Assembly (NCBI RefSeq): GCF_001866665.1
Contig: NZ_MLYO01000048.1
Location: 62,001-126,000 of the forward strand
Direction of reading: 5' to 3'
Origin: Streptomyces monashensis
GTDB taxonomy: Bacteria; Actinomycetota; Actinomycetes; Streptomycetales; Streptomycetaceae
DNA length: 64,000 nucleotides
Shown: positions 50,423 to 59,720 of the stretch, piece by piece
Layout of the letters: each line of letters begins with the position of its first letter
Position numbering within the stretch: the stretch's first letter is position 1
Notes under the pieces: model-generated
Seen by the model: the letters and a program-made list of their open reading frames with translations, nothing else
What the model was told of the DNA's origin: nothing
The model's database searches: none
Program-made: the position numbers and the translations under genes

Positions 50423-52027
50423 ATGCACACCAGGCCATCCCCCCGCCGGACCAGCGGCCCCCGCGCCCGGGCGACGGCGCGCCTCGCCGCCGGTCTGCTC
50501 GCGGCCGCCGCCCTGCTCGTGTCCGCCTGCTCCTCCGGCAGTTCGACCACCCCGGCCGGCGACACGGCGGACGCGGCGCCGGCCGCGCTGCCGCGGGCCA
50601 CGCCGTCGGCGCTGTCGTCGTACTACAGCCAGCGGCTGCGCTGGCAGAGCTGCGGCGCCTCGGGCTTCCAGTGCGCGACGATGAAGGCCCCGCTGGACTA
50701 CGACAATCCCGGGGCCGGTGACGTACGGCTCGCCGTCGCCCGCAAGAACGCCACCGGCAAGGGCCGGCCGATCGGTTCCCTGCTGGTCAACCCGGGCGGC
50801 CCGGGCGGCTCGGCGATCGACTACCTCCAGAGCTACGCGGGCATCGGCTACCCGGCGAACGTCCGCGCCCGCTACGACATGGTCGCGATGGACCCGCGGG
50901 GCGTGGCCCGCAGCGAGCCGGTGAAGTGCCTCGACGGCCGCCAGATGGACGCGTACACGCAGGCGGACATGACCCCCGACGACCAGCGGGAGCAGAACGC
51001 GCTGGTCGCGGCGGACAAGGAGTTCGACGAGAGCTGCGGGGCGCACTCGGCGCGATTGCTGCGACACGTCTCCACCGTCGAGGCGGCGCGGGACATGGAC
51101 ATCCTGCGGGCGGTGCTGGGCGACCGGAGACTGAACTACGTGGGGGCGTCGTACGGCACGTTCCTCGGCGCGACGTACGCGGGCCTGTTCCCCGACCGGG
51201 TCGGGCGGCTGGTCCTGGACGGCGCGATGGACCCCTCCATCGACGCCCGCACGCTGAACCTCGATCAGACGGCGGGCTTCGAGACGGCGTTCCAGGCGTT
51301 CTCGAAGGACTGTGTACGGCGCTCCGGTTGCCCTCTCGGCGGCAAGGGCACGACGCCGGCGCAGGTCGGTGACCACCTCAAGGCGTTCTTCCACAAGCTG
51401 GACGCGCACCCGATCCCGACCGGCGACGCGGACGGCCGCAAGCTCAGCGAGCCGCTGGCCACGACCGGCGTGATCGCGGCGATGTACGACCAGGGGGCGT
51501 GGGAGCAGCTGCGCGAGGCGCTGGCGTCGGCGATGAAGGAGAACGACGGCGCGAGCCTGCTCGCGCTCTCCGACAGCTACTACGAACGCAACGCGAGCGG
51601 CCACTACAGCAACCTCATGATGGCCAACTCCGCCGTGAACTGCCTGGACCTGCCCCCCGCCTTCACCGGCCCCGACCAGGTGCGCCAGGCCCTCCCCGCG
51701 TTCGAGAAGGCGTCCCCGGTCTTCGGCGACGCCCTGGCCTGGGCCGCGCTGAACTGCGCGTACTGGCCGGTGAAGGCCACGGGCAAGCCGCACCGCATCG
51801 AAGCGAGGGGCGCGGCGCCGATCGTGGTGGTCGGCACCACCCGCGACCCGGCGACCCCGTACCGCTGGGCCCAGTCCCTGTCCCGCCAGCTCTCCTCGGG
51901 ACACCTGCTGACCTACGTCGGCGACGGCCACACCGCCTACGGCCGCGGCAGCACCTGCATCGACACCTCGATCAACACCTACCTGCTGAACGGCACCCCG
52001 CCGCCCCCGGGAAAGCGCTGCTCGTAG
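50423..52027 (+). CDS. Secreted S33 tripeptidyl aminopeptidase-like lipoprotein
   Basis: A 534-residue alpha/beta-hydrolase peptidase. The signal peptide ends in the lipobox LVSAC (near 32-36), so the enzyme is anchored outside the cell. The active centre has NPGGPGGSA (oxyanion), GASYGTFLG with the nucleophilic Ser, and late GTTRDPATPY and DGHTAYGRG supplying Asp and His. Streptomyces SlpD/SlpE mycelium-associated proteases are close in kind. It removes short N-terminal peptides; the physiological substrate is unknown. Confidence 0.9.
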   Translation: MHTRPSPRRTSGPRARATARLAAGLLAAAALLVSACSSGSSTTPAGDTADAAPAALPRATPSALSSYYSQRLRWQSCGASGFQCATMKAPLDYDNPGAGDVRLAVARKNATGKGRPIGSLLVNPGGPGGSAIDYLQSYAGIGYPANVRARYDMVAMDPRGVARSEPVKCLDGRQMDAYTQADMTPDDQREQNALVAADKEFDESCGAHSARLLRHVSTVEAARDMDILRAVLGDRRLNYVGASYGTFLGATYAGLFPDRVGRLVLDGAMDPSIDARTLNLDQTAGFETAFQAFSKDCVRRSGCPLGGKGTTPAQVGDHLKAFFHKLDAHPIPTGDADGRKLSEPLATTGVIAAMYDQGAWEQLREALASAMKENDGASLLALSDSYYERNASGHYSNLMMANSAVNCLDLPPAFTGPDQVRQALPAFEKASPVFGDALAWAALNCAYWPVKATGKPHRIEARGAAPIVVVGTTRDPATPYRWAQSLSRQLSSGHLLTYVGDGHTAYGRGSTCIDTSINTYLLNGTPPPPGKRCS

Positions 52028-52156
52028 CCCGGAAATCCCTGCTCACACCCCCTGCCACCCGCCCCGGAGCCCTCGCTCCCGGAGCGTGGTCGGAGCACCC
52101 TCGGAAACTGTGTAGACTTACCGATGTTGCCGATCGCACCATAGTGCGGACGGCGC

Positions 52157-52233
52157 GCCGCCTTAGCTCAGATGGCCAGAGCAACGCACTCGTAATGCGT
52201 AGGTCTCGGGTTCGAATCCCGAAGGCGGCTCCA
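52157..52233 (+). tRNA. tRNA-Thr (anticodon CGT), CCA encoded
   Basis: Acceptor GCCGCCT pairs with AGGCGGC; the anticodon stem ACGCA/TGCGT encloses CTCGTAA, giving anticodon CGT for the Thr codon ACG. The T-arm has GGTTCGAATCC. Discriminator T is followed by encoded CCA (52231-52233). A TAGACT -10-like box is at 52113-52118. Confidence 0.95.
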
Positions 52234-52236
52234 TGG

Positions 52237-52266
52237 AAACCCCGGATCGCTTGCGATCCGGGGTTT
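52237..52266 (+). terminator. Terminator of tRNA-Thr
   Basis: AAACCCCGGATCG (52237-52249) pairs with CGATCCGGGGTTT (52254-52266) around CTTG, starting 3 bases after CCA. The right arm ends in TTT. Confidence 0.85.
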
Positions 52267-52427
52267 CGTCGTTTCCGCTCGGCCGTCGGGGGAAGGTGCC
52301 GACGAAAGCGGAGCAAAGGGGCCGCAAAGTGAATCCGGGTCGGGTGAACCCGCGGAGCTGAGGCAACATCTTGGTGAACGGGGAGCGCCGCGCAGTCAGG
52401 GTGCGGTGCCGCCGTCGGCCGTTTGGG

Positions 52428-53330
52428 GTGAAGGACGTGGTGGAGCCGAGGATCGCCGTCGCCGTGGTGACGATGGGCAACCGGCCCGCCGACGTGGATG
52501 CCCTGCTGGAGTCCGTGGCCAAGCAGGATCTCGCTCCCGCGCGCATCGTGATCGTCGGCAACGGCTGCCGGCTGCCCGAGTTCGCCCGCCGCCTCTCGCT
52601 GCCCGGTGAGGTCACCACCATCGACGTCGAGGAGAACCTCGGCTGTCCGGGCGGCCGGAACGTGGCCCTCGCCCGGCTGCGCGAGTTCGGTGACGTCGAC
52701 GTCGTCGTCGAGCTGGACGACGACGGACTGCTCGTCGACGCCGACGTGCTGCGCCGCGTGCGGGACCTGTACGTGGCCGATCCGCGCCTCGGCATCGTCG
52801 GGTTCCGCATCGCCGACGAGCACGGCGAGACCCAGCAGCGGCATGTGCCGCGGGTGGGGAGGTCGGATCCGCTGCGCGGCGGTTACGTCACCGGGTTCCT
52901 CGGCGGCGGACACGCCCTCAGCATGGCGATGCTGGCCGAAACCGGCGACTGGCCCGCCGAGTTCTTCTTCGCGCACGAGGAGACCGACCTCGCCTGGCGC
53001 GCCGCGGACGCCGGCTGGAAGATCCTCTACGCCCCGCAGCTGCTGCTCCAGCACCCCAAGACCTCGCCCGCCCGGCACGCCATCTACTACCGAGTCAACG
53101 CCCGCAACCGGGTCTGGCTGGTCCGGCGCCGGCTGCCACTGCCCCTCGTCCCCGTGCACCTCGGGGTGTGGACCCTCCTCACTCTCGCCCGCACCCGCTC
53201 CCCGGCAGGGCTGAAGGCATGGCTCGCCGGGTTCCTGGAGGGCCTGCGGGAGCCGGCCGGCGAGCGGCGGCCCATGCGCTGGCGGACGGTGTGGCGGCTG
53301 AGCAGGCTGGGGCGCCCGCCTGTGATCTGA
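52428..53330 (+). CDS. Family 2 glycosyltransferase
   Basis: A roughly 300-residue GT-A glycosyltransferase. It opens with IAVAVVTMGNRPADVDALLESV, has the nucleotide-binding ENLGCPGGRN, the metal-binding ELDDDGLLVD, and later FFAHEETDLAWRAADAGW (ED-type acceptor motif). A C-terminal amphipathic/hydrophobic region suggests membrane association. It transfers a sugar to a cell-surface acceptor; the sugar is unknown. GTG 52428 gives MKDVVEPR; GTG 52374 upstream is possible. A strong terminator follows. Confidence 0.85.
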   Translation: MKDVVEPRIAVAVVTMGNRPADVDALLESVAKQDLAPARIVIVGNGCRLPEFARRLSLPGEVTTIDVEENLGCPGGRNVALARLREFGDVDVVVELDDDGLLVDADVLRRVRDLYVADPRLGIVGFRIADEHGETQQRHVPRVGRSDPLRGGYVTGFLGGGHALSMAMLAETGDWPAEFFFAHEETDLAWRAADAGWKILYAPQLLLQHPKTSPARHAIYYRVNARNRVWLVRRRLPLPLVPVHLGVWTLLTLARTRSPAGLKAWLAGFLEGLREPAGERRPMRWRTVWRLSRLGRPPVI

Positions 53331-53368
53331 GCGGCGGGCGGGTGTCGGCCGGGAGATTCCGGGAGGAC

Positions 53369-53419
53369 GGGACGCAGGGCCCCGGTCGTTCACCTCCGCC
53401 GACCGGGGCCCTGCGTCCC
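53369..53419 (+). terminator. Strong terminator after the glycosyltransferase
   Basis: Perfect 20-bp arms (53369-53388 and 53400-53419) with an 11-base loop. The following 53420-53774 stretch holds no gene; it is the SARP promoter region, with a short repeat CCAACGG and a GTGATCAC palindrome. Confidence 0.9.
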
Positions 53420-53774
53420 CGGATCCAGCCTGCGGCGACACTCCCCCGAGTTACGCGACACACGCGCGCGCCGTGGGGCCGGATCCGATGAAGTGATCAC
53501 ATCAGGACTCTCCAACGGATCGCTAACATGTGGCCAACGGTTCGCCTGAAGGTCGCGAACCGGGTGGCCGGAACTCGCCGAGCGTACGGGAGCCCGGCCG
53601 TCGGACCGTCCGGTCCGTGAGCCGGTCCCGGGCCGACCCAGGGCGGGTTCGGTCGGCGGAAGGTGGCGGGAAACCGTTGTGGGCAGGGCGGGTTTCCGCC
53701 AGGGAACGGTGGGCGTGCGCCCACCACGCAGTGCGGTCGGCCCCGACCGCGCGGGAAGGCAGTGGAGCGGCGTG

Positions 53775-56700
53775 ATGCGGCGGTGCGGGCTGCGGTTCGG
53801 GCTGCTGGGACCACCGGGCCTGTATGACCGGCCGGCGTACGAGATTTCGTACGAGGCGCAGTGCAAGACCGTGCACAAGGCGGCGTACGAGACTCCTGGT
53901 GTTCTTTCCAGCGAGGCCTTCGACGACCTCCCCGACAGCGGTGTCCGGGCCATCGGCAGTCCCAAAGTGCGCGCCCTGCTGGCCGCGTTGCTGCTGGAGG
54001 GGGGCCGGGTCGTGTCGGTCGAGTCGCTGAAGGACGCCCTCTGGGGCGGGGCGCCGCCCGTCTCCGCGCAGGCGTCCCTGCACAACCACGTCACGCGGCT
54101 GCGCCGGCTCCTGGACGACCCCGAGCGGCTCAGGGCCGTACCGCCCGGGTACGTGCTGCGCGTCGAACACGGCGAGCTGGACGTGCACGTCTTCGACGCC
54201 CGGGTCGCGGAGGCGCGGGCCGCGCACGCCCGGCGGGAGTGGCCGGACGTCGTACGGGCGTGCACGTACGGGCTGTCGCTCTGGCGCGGTACCCCGCTCA
54301 GCGGGCTCCCCGCCGACTTCGGCGGCTACGCGCTGGTGCAGCGCCTGGGGGAGGCGCGGCTGCTCCTGCTGGAGTGGCGTTACGACGCCGAACTCTCCCT
54401 CGGCGGCGCACGGCTGGCGGCGCTCGTACCGGAGCTGGCCGCGCTCGTCGCCGAATATCCGCTGCGCGAGGCGTATCACCGTCAGCTCATGCTCGCCCTG
54501 CACCGCACCGGCCGCCAGGCCGAGGCCCTCGCCGTCCATCGCGACCTGCGGGCACGCCTGATCGAGGAACTCGGCGTCGAACCCGGCCCGGCGGTTCGTG
54601 CGGTGCATGTCGAGGTGCTGCGGGGGAGCGGCCGGCAGCGGGAGCGGGCGGACGCCGCGGTGGAGGACGTCCGCGGGCAGGGGCACGGCGACGGGCCCGT
54701 CGAGGCCGTCGCCGTGGAGAAGGAGAGCACGCGGGACGCGGGGCAGGGCGAGGGGGGCGCGGGGCCGCTCGGGGAGGGGCGGGAGCCGGCCCCACCGGCT
54801 GCTCGGCAGACCCCGCGTCCGGCCCAGCTCCCCGCTCCGCCGGCCCATTTCACCGGGCGCACGGACGCGCTCGCCGAGCTGCGGCGCGCGCTCACCGAGC
54901 CGTCCGCGCCGGCCCCTGCCGTCGCCGTGATCAGCGGCATGGCGGGCGTCGGCAAGAGCGCGCTCGCCCTGCACGTCGCACACGAGCTGCGGGAACGTTT
55001 CGCCGACGGTCAGCTCTACGTCAACCTGCACGGTGCCACCCCCGGCATGACCCCGCTGACCGCCGTACAGGCCCTCGCCGCGCTGCTCCGGGACCTGGGT
55101 GTCGAGCCCCGCGGCATCCCCGAACACCCCGACGCCGCAGCCGCGTTGCTCCGCTCGCTGCTCGCTCCGGCCCGCATTCTGCTGGTGCTGGACGACGCGG
55201 CGCACGCGGCCCAGGTACGGCCCCTGCTGCCGGCCGGGCCCGGCTGCGCCGTGATCGTCACCAGCCGTTCGCCGCTGACGGCGCTCGACGGCGCCCGGCG
55301 TTTCCCGCTCACCCCGCTGACCGCCGAGGACAGCGCGGCGCTGCTGCGCGCGGTGAGCGGGCGGGAGGGTCTGGACGCCGGGCACCCGCTCGTCGAGCTG
55401 ACCGGGCGGCTCCCGCTGGCGCTGCGCGTGGTCGCGGCCCGGCTCGCCGCCCGCCGCGCCCTCACCCCCGAGGTGCTGGCCGGTCAACTGGCGGAGACCG
55501 GCGGCCGGTTGCGTCATCTGGAATACGACGACCTGAGCGTCCGGCGCTCCCTGGCCGTCGCCCACGACGCGCTCGCCGCCGCCGTGCGCGAGGCCGACCG
55601 GGACGCGGCCCTCGCGCTGCGCCACCTCGGCGCGCTCGACCTGCCGACCTACGGCGCCCCGCTGATCGCCCGCCTCACCGGCATCGACGAGCGCCGTGCC
55701 GAGGGCGCCCTCGACCGCCTGGTCGACGTGGCCCTCCTGGAGGAGACCGCCTACGGCCGCTACACCCCGCACGACCTGGTCCGTGACTTCGCCCGCGAAC
55801 TCGCCGACCTGGAACGGGATGCCGACGACGGGACACCGGACGCCGTGGCGGACACCGGCTCACCTGCCGGCGCAGCCGAAACCGCCTCCCCCGACCTGGC
55901 CGCCCTTCGCTGGTACGCCGCCGTCGCCGAGCGGATGATCGAGGCGATCGTGGAGCCCGGGCTCGATCTGGAGGACCGGCGGCGGGCGACCTCCGCGCAG
56001 CCGGCGGGACACGCGTCCGACGTGGCTGGGCTGGGGTATTTCGGGTCCGCCGAGGAGGCCTTCGGGTGGGGGGAGGTGGAGCTGGAGAACGTGGTCACCC
56101 TGGTGGCGCGGAACGCGGAGACGGCCGACCCGTACCGGGCCGCGTATCTGTCCGTGCTCGTGCGGCTCCTCTTCCCGTGCATCCAGCGCAGGGGGCACTT
56201 CGCCGAGATGGAGGTGCTGGGGCGGGCCGGGCTCGGGGCGGCGCGGCGGCTCGGGGACGCGGCGGCCGAGGCGTACGCCCTCGGCGACCTCTCGGGCCTG
56301 CACTTTCTGACCGGCCGGAAGAAGGAGGCCCTCGCCCTCACCGACCGCTCCCTGGAGATCTGGCGGCGGCTCGGCACGGCCTCCCGGGTCCGGCGCTGTC
56401 TGAACAACCGGGGGCTGCTGCTGGAGGGGCTCGGGCGGTTCGAGGAGTCCGAGGAGGCGCTGCGGCAGAGTCTCGCGTGCTCGCGGCAGTTGGACGACCC
56501 CTACGGCGAGGCCATCACCCACCAGCATCTCGGCAACCTCTACGAGCACACCGACCCGCGTGCCGCCATCGAGCAGCACCGGCACTCGCTGGCGATCGGG
56601 GACGCGATCGGCGCGTTCATCGTGCGGCACACGGCGCACTGCAACATCGGCTATGCGCATCTCGCCCTGGGCGAACCGGCGGCCGCGGCAGGGCACTTCG

Positions 56701-57116
56701 AGGAGAGCCTGCGCATCCTCGGCGGCGCCGACGACTGGCACGGCGAGTCCCAGACCCGGCTCGGCCTGGTCCGCTCGCTGCGACTGCTGGGGGAGACCGA
56801 GCGGGCGGACGGGGAGTGCGCCGAGCTGCTGCGGCGCGCGGACGCCCGCGCCGACCGGTACATCGGCGGGCTCGCCCGGCACCAGCACGGGCTGCTGCTG
56901 CGCGAGCGGGGGCGGTGGCCGGAGGCGTACGACGCCTGGCGCGCGGCCCTCGCGGCACTGGACGGCACGGACGACCAGGCCGTCCTCGGCGAACTGCGCG
57001 CCCTGCTCGCCGAGGACCGACCGGACCGAGGGGACGGAACGGATCGAGTGGATCGGGGGGACCGAACGGACCGAGTGGATCGAGTGGATCGGGGCGACCG
57101 GCCCAAGGGGGCGTGA
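53775..57116 (+). CDS. Large SARP regulator (AfsR-like: wHTH-BTAD-NB-ARC-TPR)
   Basis: A 1113-residue regulator. An OmpR-type winged helix and BTAD region (about 1-285) carries AIGSPKVRALLAALLL and VSAQASLHNHVTRLRRLL; an NB-ARC ATPase (about 355-640) has SGMAGVGKSALALH and LLVLDDAAHAA; TPR-like repeats fill most of the rest. Streptomyces SARPs switch on antibiotic clusters or global metabolism. Two oddities: about 38 residues (RPAYEISYEAQCKTVHK... region, residues about 19-56) interrupt the usual start of the DNA-binding domain, and the C terminus ends in DR/GDR repeats. ATG 53775 follows GTG 53772; either may be used. No biosynthetic cluster is adjacent. Confidence 0.88.
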   Translation: MRRCGLRFGLLGPPGLYDRPAYEISYEAQCKTVHKAAYETPGVLSSEAFDDLPDSGVRAIGSPKVRALLAALLLEGGRVVSVESLKDALWGGAPPVSAQASLHNHVTRLRRLLDDPERLRAVPPGYVLRVEHGELDVHVFDARVAEARAAHARREWPDVVRACTYGLSLWRGTPLSGLPADFGGYALVQRLGEARLLLLEWRYDAELSLGGARLAALVPELAALVAEYPLREAYHRQLMLALHRTGRQAEALAVHRDLRARLIEELGVEPGPAVRAVHVEVLRGSGRQRERADAAVEDVRGQGHGDGPVEAVAVEKESTRDAGQGEGGAGPLGEGREPAPPAARQTPRPAQLPAPPAHFTGRTDALAELRRALTEPSAPAPAVAVISGMAGVGKSALALHVAHELRERFADGQLYVNLHGATPGMTPLTAVQALAALLRDLGVEPRGIPEHPDAAAALLRSLLAPARILLVLDDAAHAAQVRPLLPAGPGCAVIVTSRSPLTALDGARRFPLTPLTAEDSAALLRAVSGREGLDAGHPLVELTGRLPLALRVVAARLAARRALTPEVLAGQLAETGGRLRHLEYDDLSVRRSLAVAHDALAAAVREADRDAALALRHLGALDLPTYGAPLIARLTGIDERRAEGALDRLVDVALLEETAYGRYTPHDLVRDFARELADLERDADDGTPDAVADTGSPAGAAETASPDLAALRWYAAVAERMIEAIVEPGLDLEDRRRATSAQPAGHASDVAGLGYFGSAEEAFGWGEVELENVVTLVARNAETADPYRAAYLSVLVRLLFPCIQRRGHFAEMEVLGRAGLGAARRLGDAAAEAYALGDLSGLHFLTGRKKEALALTDRSLEIWRRLGTASRVRRCLNNRGLLLEGLGRFEESEEALRQSLACSRQLDDPYGEAITHQHLGNLYEHTDPRAAIEQHRHSLAIGDAIGAFIVRHTAHCNIGYAHLALGEPAAAAGHFEESLRILGGADDWHGESQTRLGLVRSLRLLGETERADGECAELLRRADARADRYIGGLARHQHGLLLRERGRWPEAYDAWRAALAALDGTDDQAVLGELRALLAEDRPDRGDGTDRVDRGDRTDRVDRVDRGDRPKGA
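57022..57110 (+). repeat. Short tandem repeats encoding a DR-rich C terminus
   Basis: Repeats such as GGATCGAGTGGATCGG and CGGACCGAG occur several times within about 90 bases at the end of the SARP gene and encode DRVDRVDRGDR. They look like slippage-generated repeats. Confidence 0.65.
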
Positions 57117-57123
57117 CCGGTGG

Positions 57124-58827
57124 TCACTTGGCGTCGGCATAGCACTCCACCACCGCCGTGGTGAACGGGAACCGCACCGGTGTCTCGCCGAAGGTCAGCC
57201 GTCCGGCGAGGTCGGCCGAGGCGCGGATGGCCGCCACGACGGTGTCGGCCTCCTCGACGGGGCAGTGCACGATGACCTCGTCGTGCTGGAAGAAGACCAG
57301 CTCGGCCTTGAGATCCGCGCAGGCCTGGCGGAGCGCGGCGAGCATCAGCAGGGCCCAGTCGGCTGCGCTGCCCTGGACGACGAAGTTGCGCGTGAAGCGG
57401 CCGCGCGCGCGGGAGTTGGTCGAGGCGTAGCCGGGGACCCAGGCCTGGCCGTCCGCCGACGCCGGCTCGCCGTCGTCCTCGCCGAGGGGGATGCCCGCCT
57501 CCTCCGCCGCGTCCTCGCCGGAGCCGGCGGCGGGCGGGCAGGTCCGGCCCAGCCAGGTGCGCACGAGCCGGCCCTCCTCGCCCGCGCGGGCTGCCTCGTC
57601 GACGTAGGCGACGGCCTTCGGGAAGCGGCGGCGCAGCGCGGCCAGGTTCTTCAGGCCGTCTCCGGAGGTCTGGCCGTAGACCGCGCCGAGCACCGCGAGC
57701 TTGGCCTGGTCGCGGTCGCCGGAGAAGGCGTGCTCGGAGACCGACTGGTAGAGGTCGCTCTCGCGGCCCGCGACCTCCATCAGACCGGGATCACGGGAGA
57801 TCGCGGCGAGCACGCGCGGCTCCATCTGGTCGGCGTCGGCCACCACCAGCCGCCAGCCGGGGTCGGCGACCACGGCCCGGCGGATCACCTTGGGGATCTG
57901 CAGCCCGCCGCCGCCATTGGTCACCCAGCGTCCGGTGACCGTGCCCCCGGCGAGGAACTCGGGGCGGAAACGGCCGTCGCGCACCCAGTCCTGGAGCCAG
58001 GACCAGCCGTGGGCGACCCAGACGCGGTACAGCTTCTTGTACTCCAGCAGGGGGGCGACGGCGGGGTGGTCGATGTCCTGGATCTCCCAGCGGCGCGTCG
58101 AGCGCACTTTGATCCCGGCCTGGGCGAAGGCCTTGACCACGTCGGCCGGCAGGTCGGGGCGCACCCGGCGGCCGAAGGCGGCGGACACCTCGTCGGCCAG
58201 CTCGGCGAGGCGGCGCGGCTCGCCCCCGCCCGCGTACCGCTCGCCCAGCAGGCCGTGCAGCAGCTCGCGGTGGACCTCGGCGCTCCAGGGCAGGCCCGCG
58301 TGGTTCATCTCGGCGGCCACCAGCATCCCGGCCGACTCGGCCGCCGTCAGCAGCCGCATCCGGTCGGGGTGGGCCGTGCGCGCGTGCCGCCGCAGCTGCT
58401 CGGCGTAGACCGCGAGGAGGTCGGCCAGGGGCAGGGGGCTGCTGCCCATGGGTTCGAACAGCGGGGACTGTGCGCCCGGTTCGGCCGCGCGCAGCGGCGG
58501 GTCGGGCGGTACGGGGCCGCCCCGGAGGCGGGCCAGGGCGGCGGCGGCCGAGCGTGGCTCGCCGTGCCGGCCCTCGTGACCCAGCAGGAGTGTCTCGGCG
58601 TCCTCGATGTCGTAGCACCGCTCCACTCGCACCCCCGTGGCGAGCAGACGCGGGTAGACCTCGGGGGTGGACCGCCACACCCAGCGCGTCACCTCCGGGC
58701 GGCTCCGCACCGCCCCGGCGGGATCGCTCTCCCGCCGCACCGGCCCTGCGGGCAGCCCGTCCCGGCCGAGGGGCGCGACGTCCACGCCACCGTCCTCGGC
58801 CGGAGCGAGTGCCCACCGGTCGGTCAT
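57124..58827 (-). CDS. Compact family A DNA polymerase (exonuclease-like N terminus)
   Basis: A 567-residue polymerase without the 5' nuclease domain of PolA. The N-terminal 180 residues are degenerate exonuclease-like. The palm/fingers motifs are clear: ADADQMEPRVLAAIS (motif A), RDQAKLAVLGAVYGQTSGDG (motif B with R, K, Y) and QHDEVIVHCP (motif C, HDE). Streptomyces keep this second family A enzyme (SCO3434, from memory) next to other DNA-repair genes; gap filling or translesion synthesis are plausible roles. The ATG lies at 58827. It converges on the SARP gene, 7 bases apart. Confidence 0.9.
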   Translation of the reverse strand: MTDRWALAPAEDGGVDVAPLGRDGLPAGPVRRESDPAGAVRSRPEVTRWVWRSTPEVYPRLLATGVRVERCYDIEDAETLLLGHEGRHGEPRSAAAALARLRGGPVPPDPPLRAAEPGAQSPLFEPMGSSPLPLADLLAVYAEQLRRHARTAHPDRMRLLTAAESAGMLVAAEMNHAGLPWSAEVHRELLHGLLGERYAGGGEPRRLAELADEVSAAFGRRVRPDLPADVVKAFAQAGIKVRSTRRWEIQDIDHPAVAPLLEYKKLYRVWVAHGWSWLQDWVRDGRFRPEFLAGGTVTGRWVTNGGGGLQIPKVIRRAVVADPGWRLVVADADQMEPRVLAAISRDPGLMEVAGRESDLYQSVSEHAFSGDRDQAKLAVLGAVYGQTSGDGLKNLAALRRRFPKAVAYVDEAARAGEEGRLVRTWLGRTCPPAAGSGEDAAEEAGIPLGEDDGEPASADGQAWVPGYASTNSRARGRFTRNFVVQGSAADWALLMLAALRQACADLKAELVFFQHDEVIVHCPVEEADTVVAAIRASADLAGRLTFGETPVRFPFTTAVVECYADAK

Positions 58828-58945
58828 GGTGCGAGTCTGACAGGCCGGTCTGACAATCCCTCCGACCTGCTGTTTCATCCTTTCGAGGGGCGACGGCGGA
58901 GGTCTGTCGGCCGACGGCGGCGCCCTTCGGACAGGACGGGCGGCC

Positions 58946-59716
58946 TCAGCCCTCGGCGGTGGGCGACTCGTCCGCCGCCCCGCCGGTCCCCGGCAGCTTC
59001 TGGTCCGCCAGCAGCGACAGCACCTTGGCGATGTACGTCTCGGTCCCGGCCTTGGTGATGCCGAGGCCGCTGAGGACGCCCTCGCCGTTCTCCTGCTCCA
59101 GGAGCGCCAGCAGGATGTGCTCGGTGCCGATGTAGTTGTGGCCGAGGCGCAGGGCCTCGCGGAAGGTGAGTTCCAGGGCCTTCTTGGCCTCGGGGCCGTA
59201 GGGGATCAGGTCGGGCATGTCGTCCGCGGCGGGCGGGAGCGCGGCGGTCGCGGCCTGCCGTACGGAGTCCAGCAGGACGTTCTGCTCGATGATCGCCTTC
59301 GCCGCCAGGCCCTCCGGCTCGGCCAGGAGCCCGAGGACGAGGTGCTCGGGCCGGCCCTCGGGGTTGCGGGCCGCCACCGCCTCGTTGTGCGCGGCCACGA
59401 CCACGTTCCGCGCGCGCGGTGTGTAGCGGCTGAAGCCCTGGCCGGGGTCGAGGTCGTTGGACTCCTTCGGCACGAACCGCTTCTGGGCCGCCTGCCGGGT
59501 CACGCCCATGCTCTTGCCGATCTCGGTCCAGGAGGCGCCGGAGCGGCGGGCCTGGTCGACGAAGTGGCCGATCAGGTGGTCGGCCACGTCATCGAGGTGA
59601 TCGGCGGCGAGCACCGCGTCCTGGAGCTGGTCGAGGGGTTCGGGGTGAACTTTCTTGATGGCCTCGATGAGGTCGTCGAGGCGCACGGATGCCGTGATGT
59701 TCGGGTTGGTCGCCAT
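58946..59716 (-). CDS. HTH plus double Clp-N domain protein
   Basis: A 256-residue protein. Residues about 10-85 form a DNA-binding-like helix-turn-helix, with ASWTEIGKSMGVTRQAAQKRF the recognition segment; residues about 98-240 hold two Clp-N repeats (HLVLGLLAEPEGLAAKAI and HILLALLEQENGEGVLSGLG), as at the start of ClpA/ClpC, but no AAA+ ATPase follows. It could connect a Clp unfoldase to transcription, either as an adaptor or as a regulator removed by Clp. Its promoter carries two palindromes CAACC-N3-GGTTG overlapping -35 and -10, and its transcript is predicted to be leaderless; the protein may bind there itself. Confidence 0.85.
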   Translation of the reverse strand: MATNPNITASVRLDDLIEAIKKVHPEPLDQLQDAVLAADHLDDVADHLIGHFVDQARRSGASWTEIGKSMGVTRQAAQKRFVPKESNDLDPGQGFSRYTPRARNVVVAAHNEAVAARNPEGRPEHLVLGLLAEPEGLAAKAIIEQNVLLDSVRQAATAALPPAADDMPDLIPYGPEAKKALELTFREALRLGHNYIGTEHILLALLEQENGEGVLSGLGITKAGTETYIAKVLSLLADQKLPGTGGAADESPTAEG

Positions 59717-59720
59717 GTGT

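Noticed and set aside
52163..52810. Antisense frame across tRNA-Thr and the glycosyltransferase start
   Set aside because: It covers a tRNA and reads as low-complexity antisense of the real genes.
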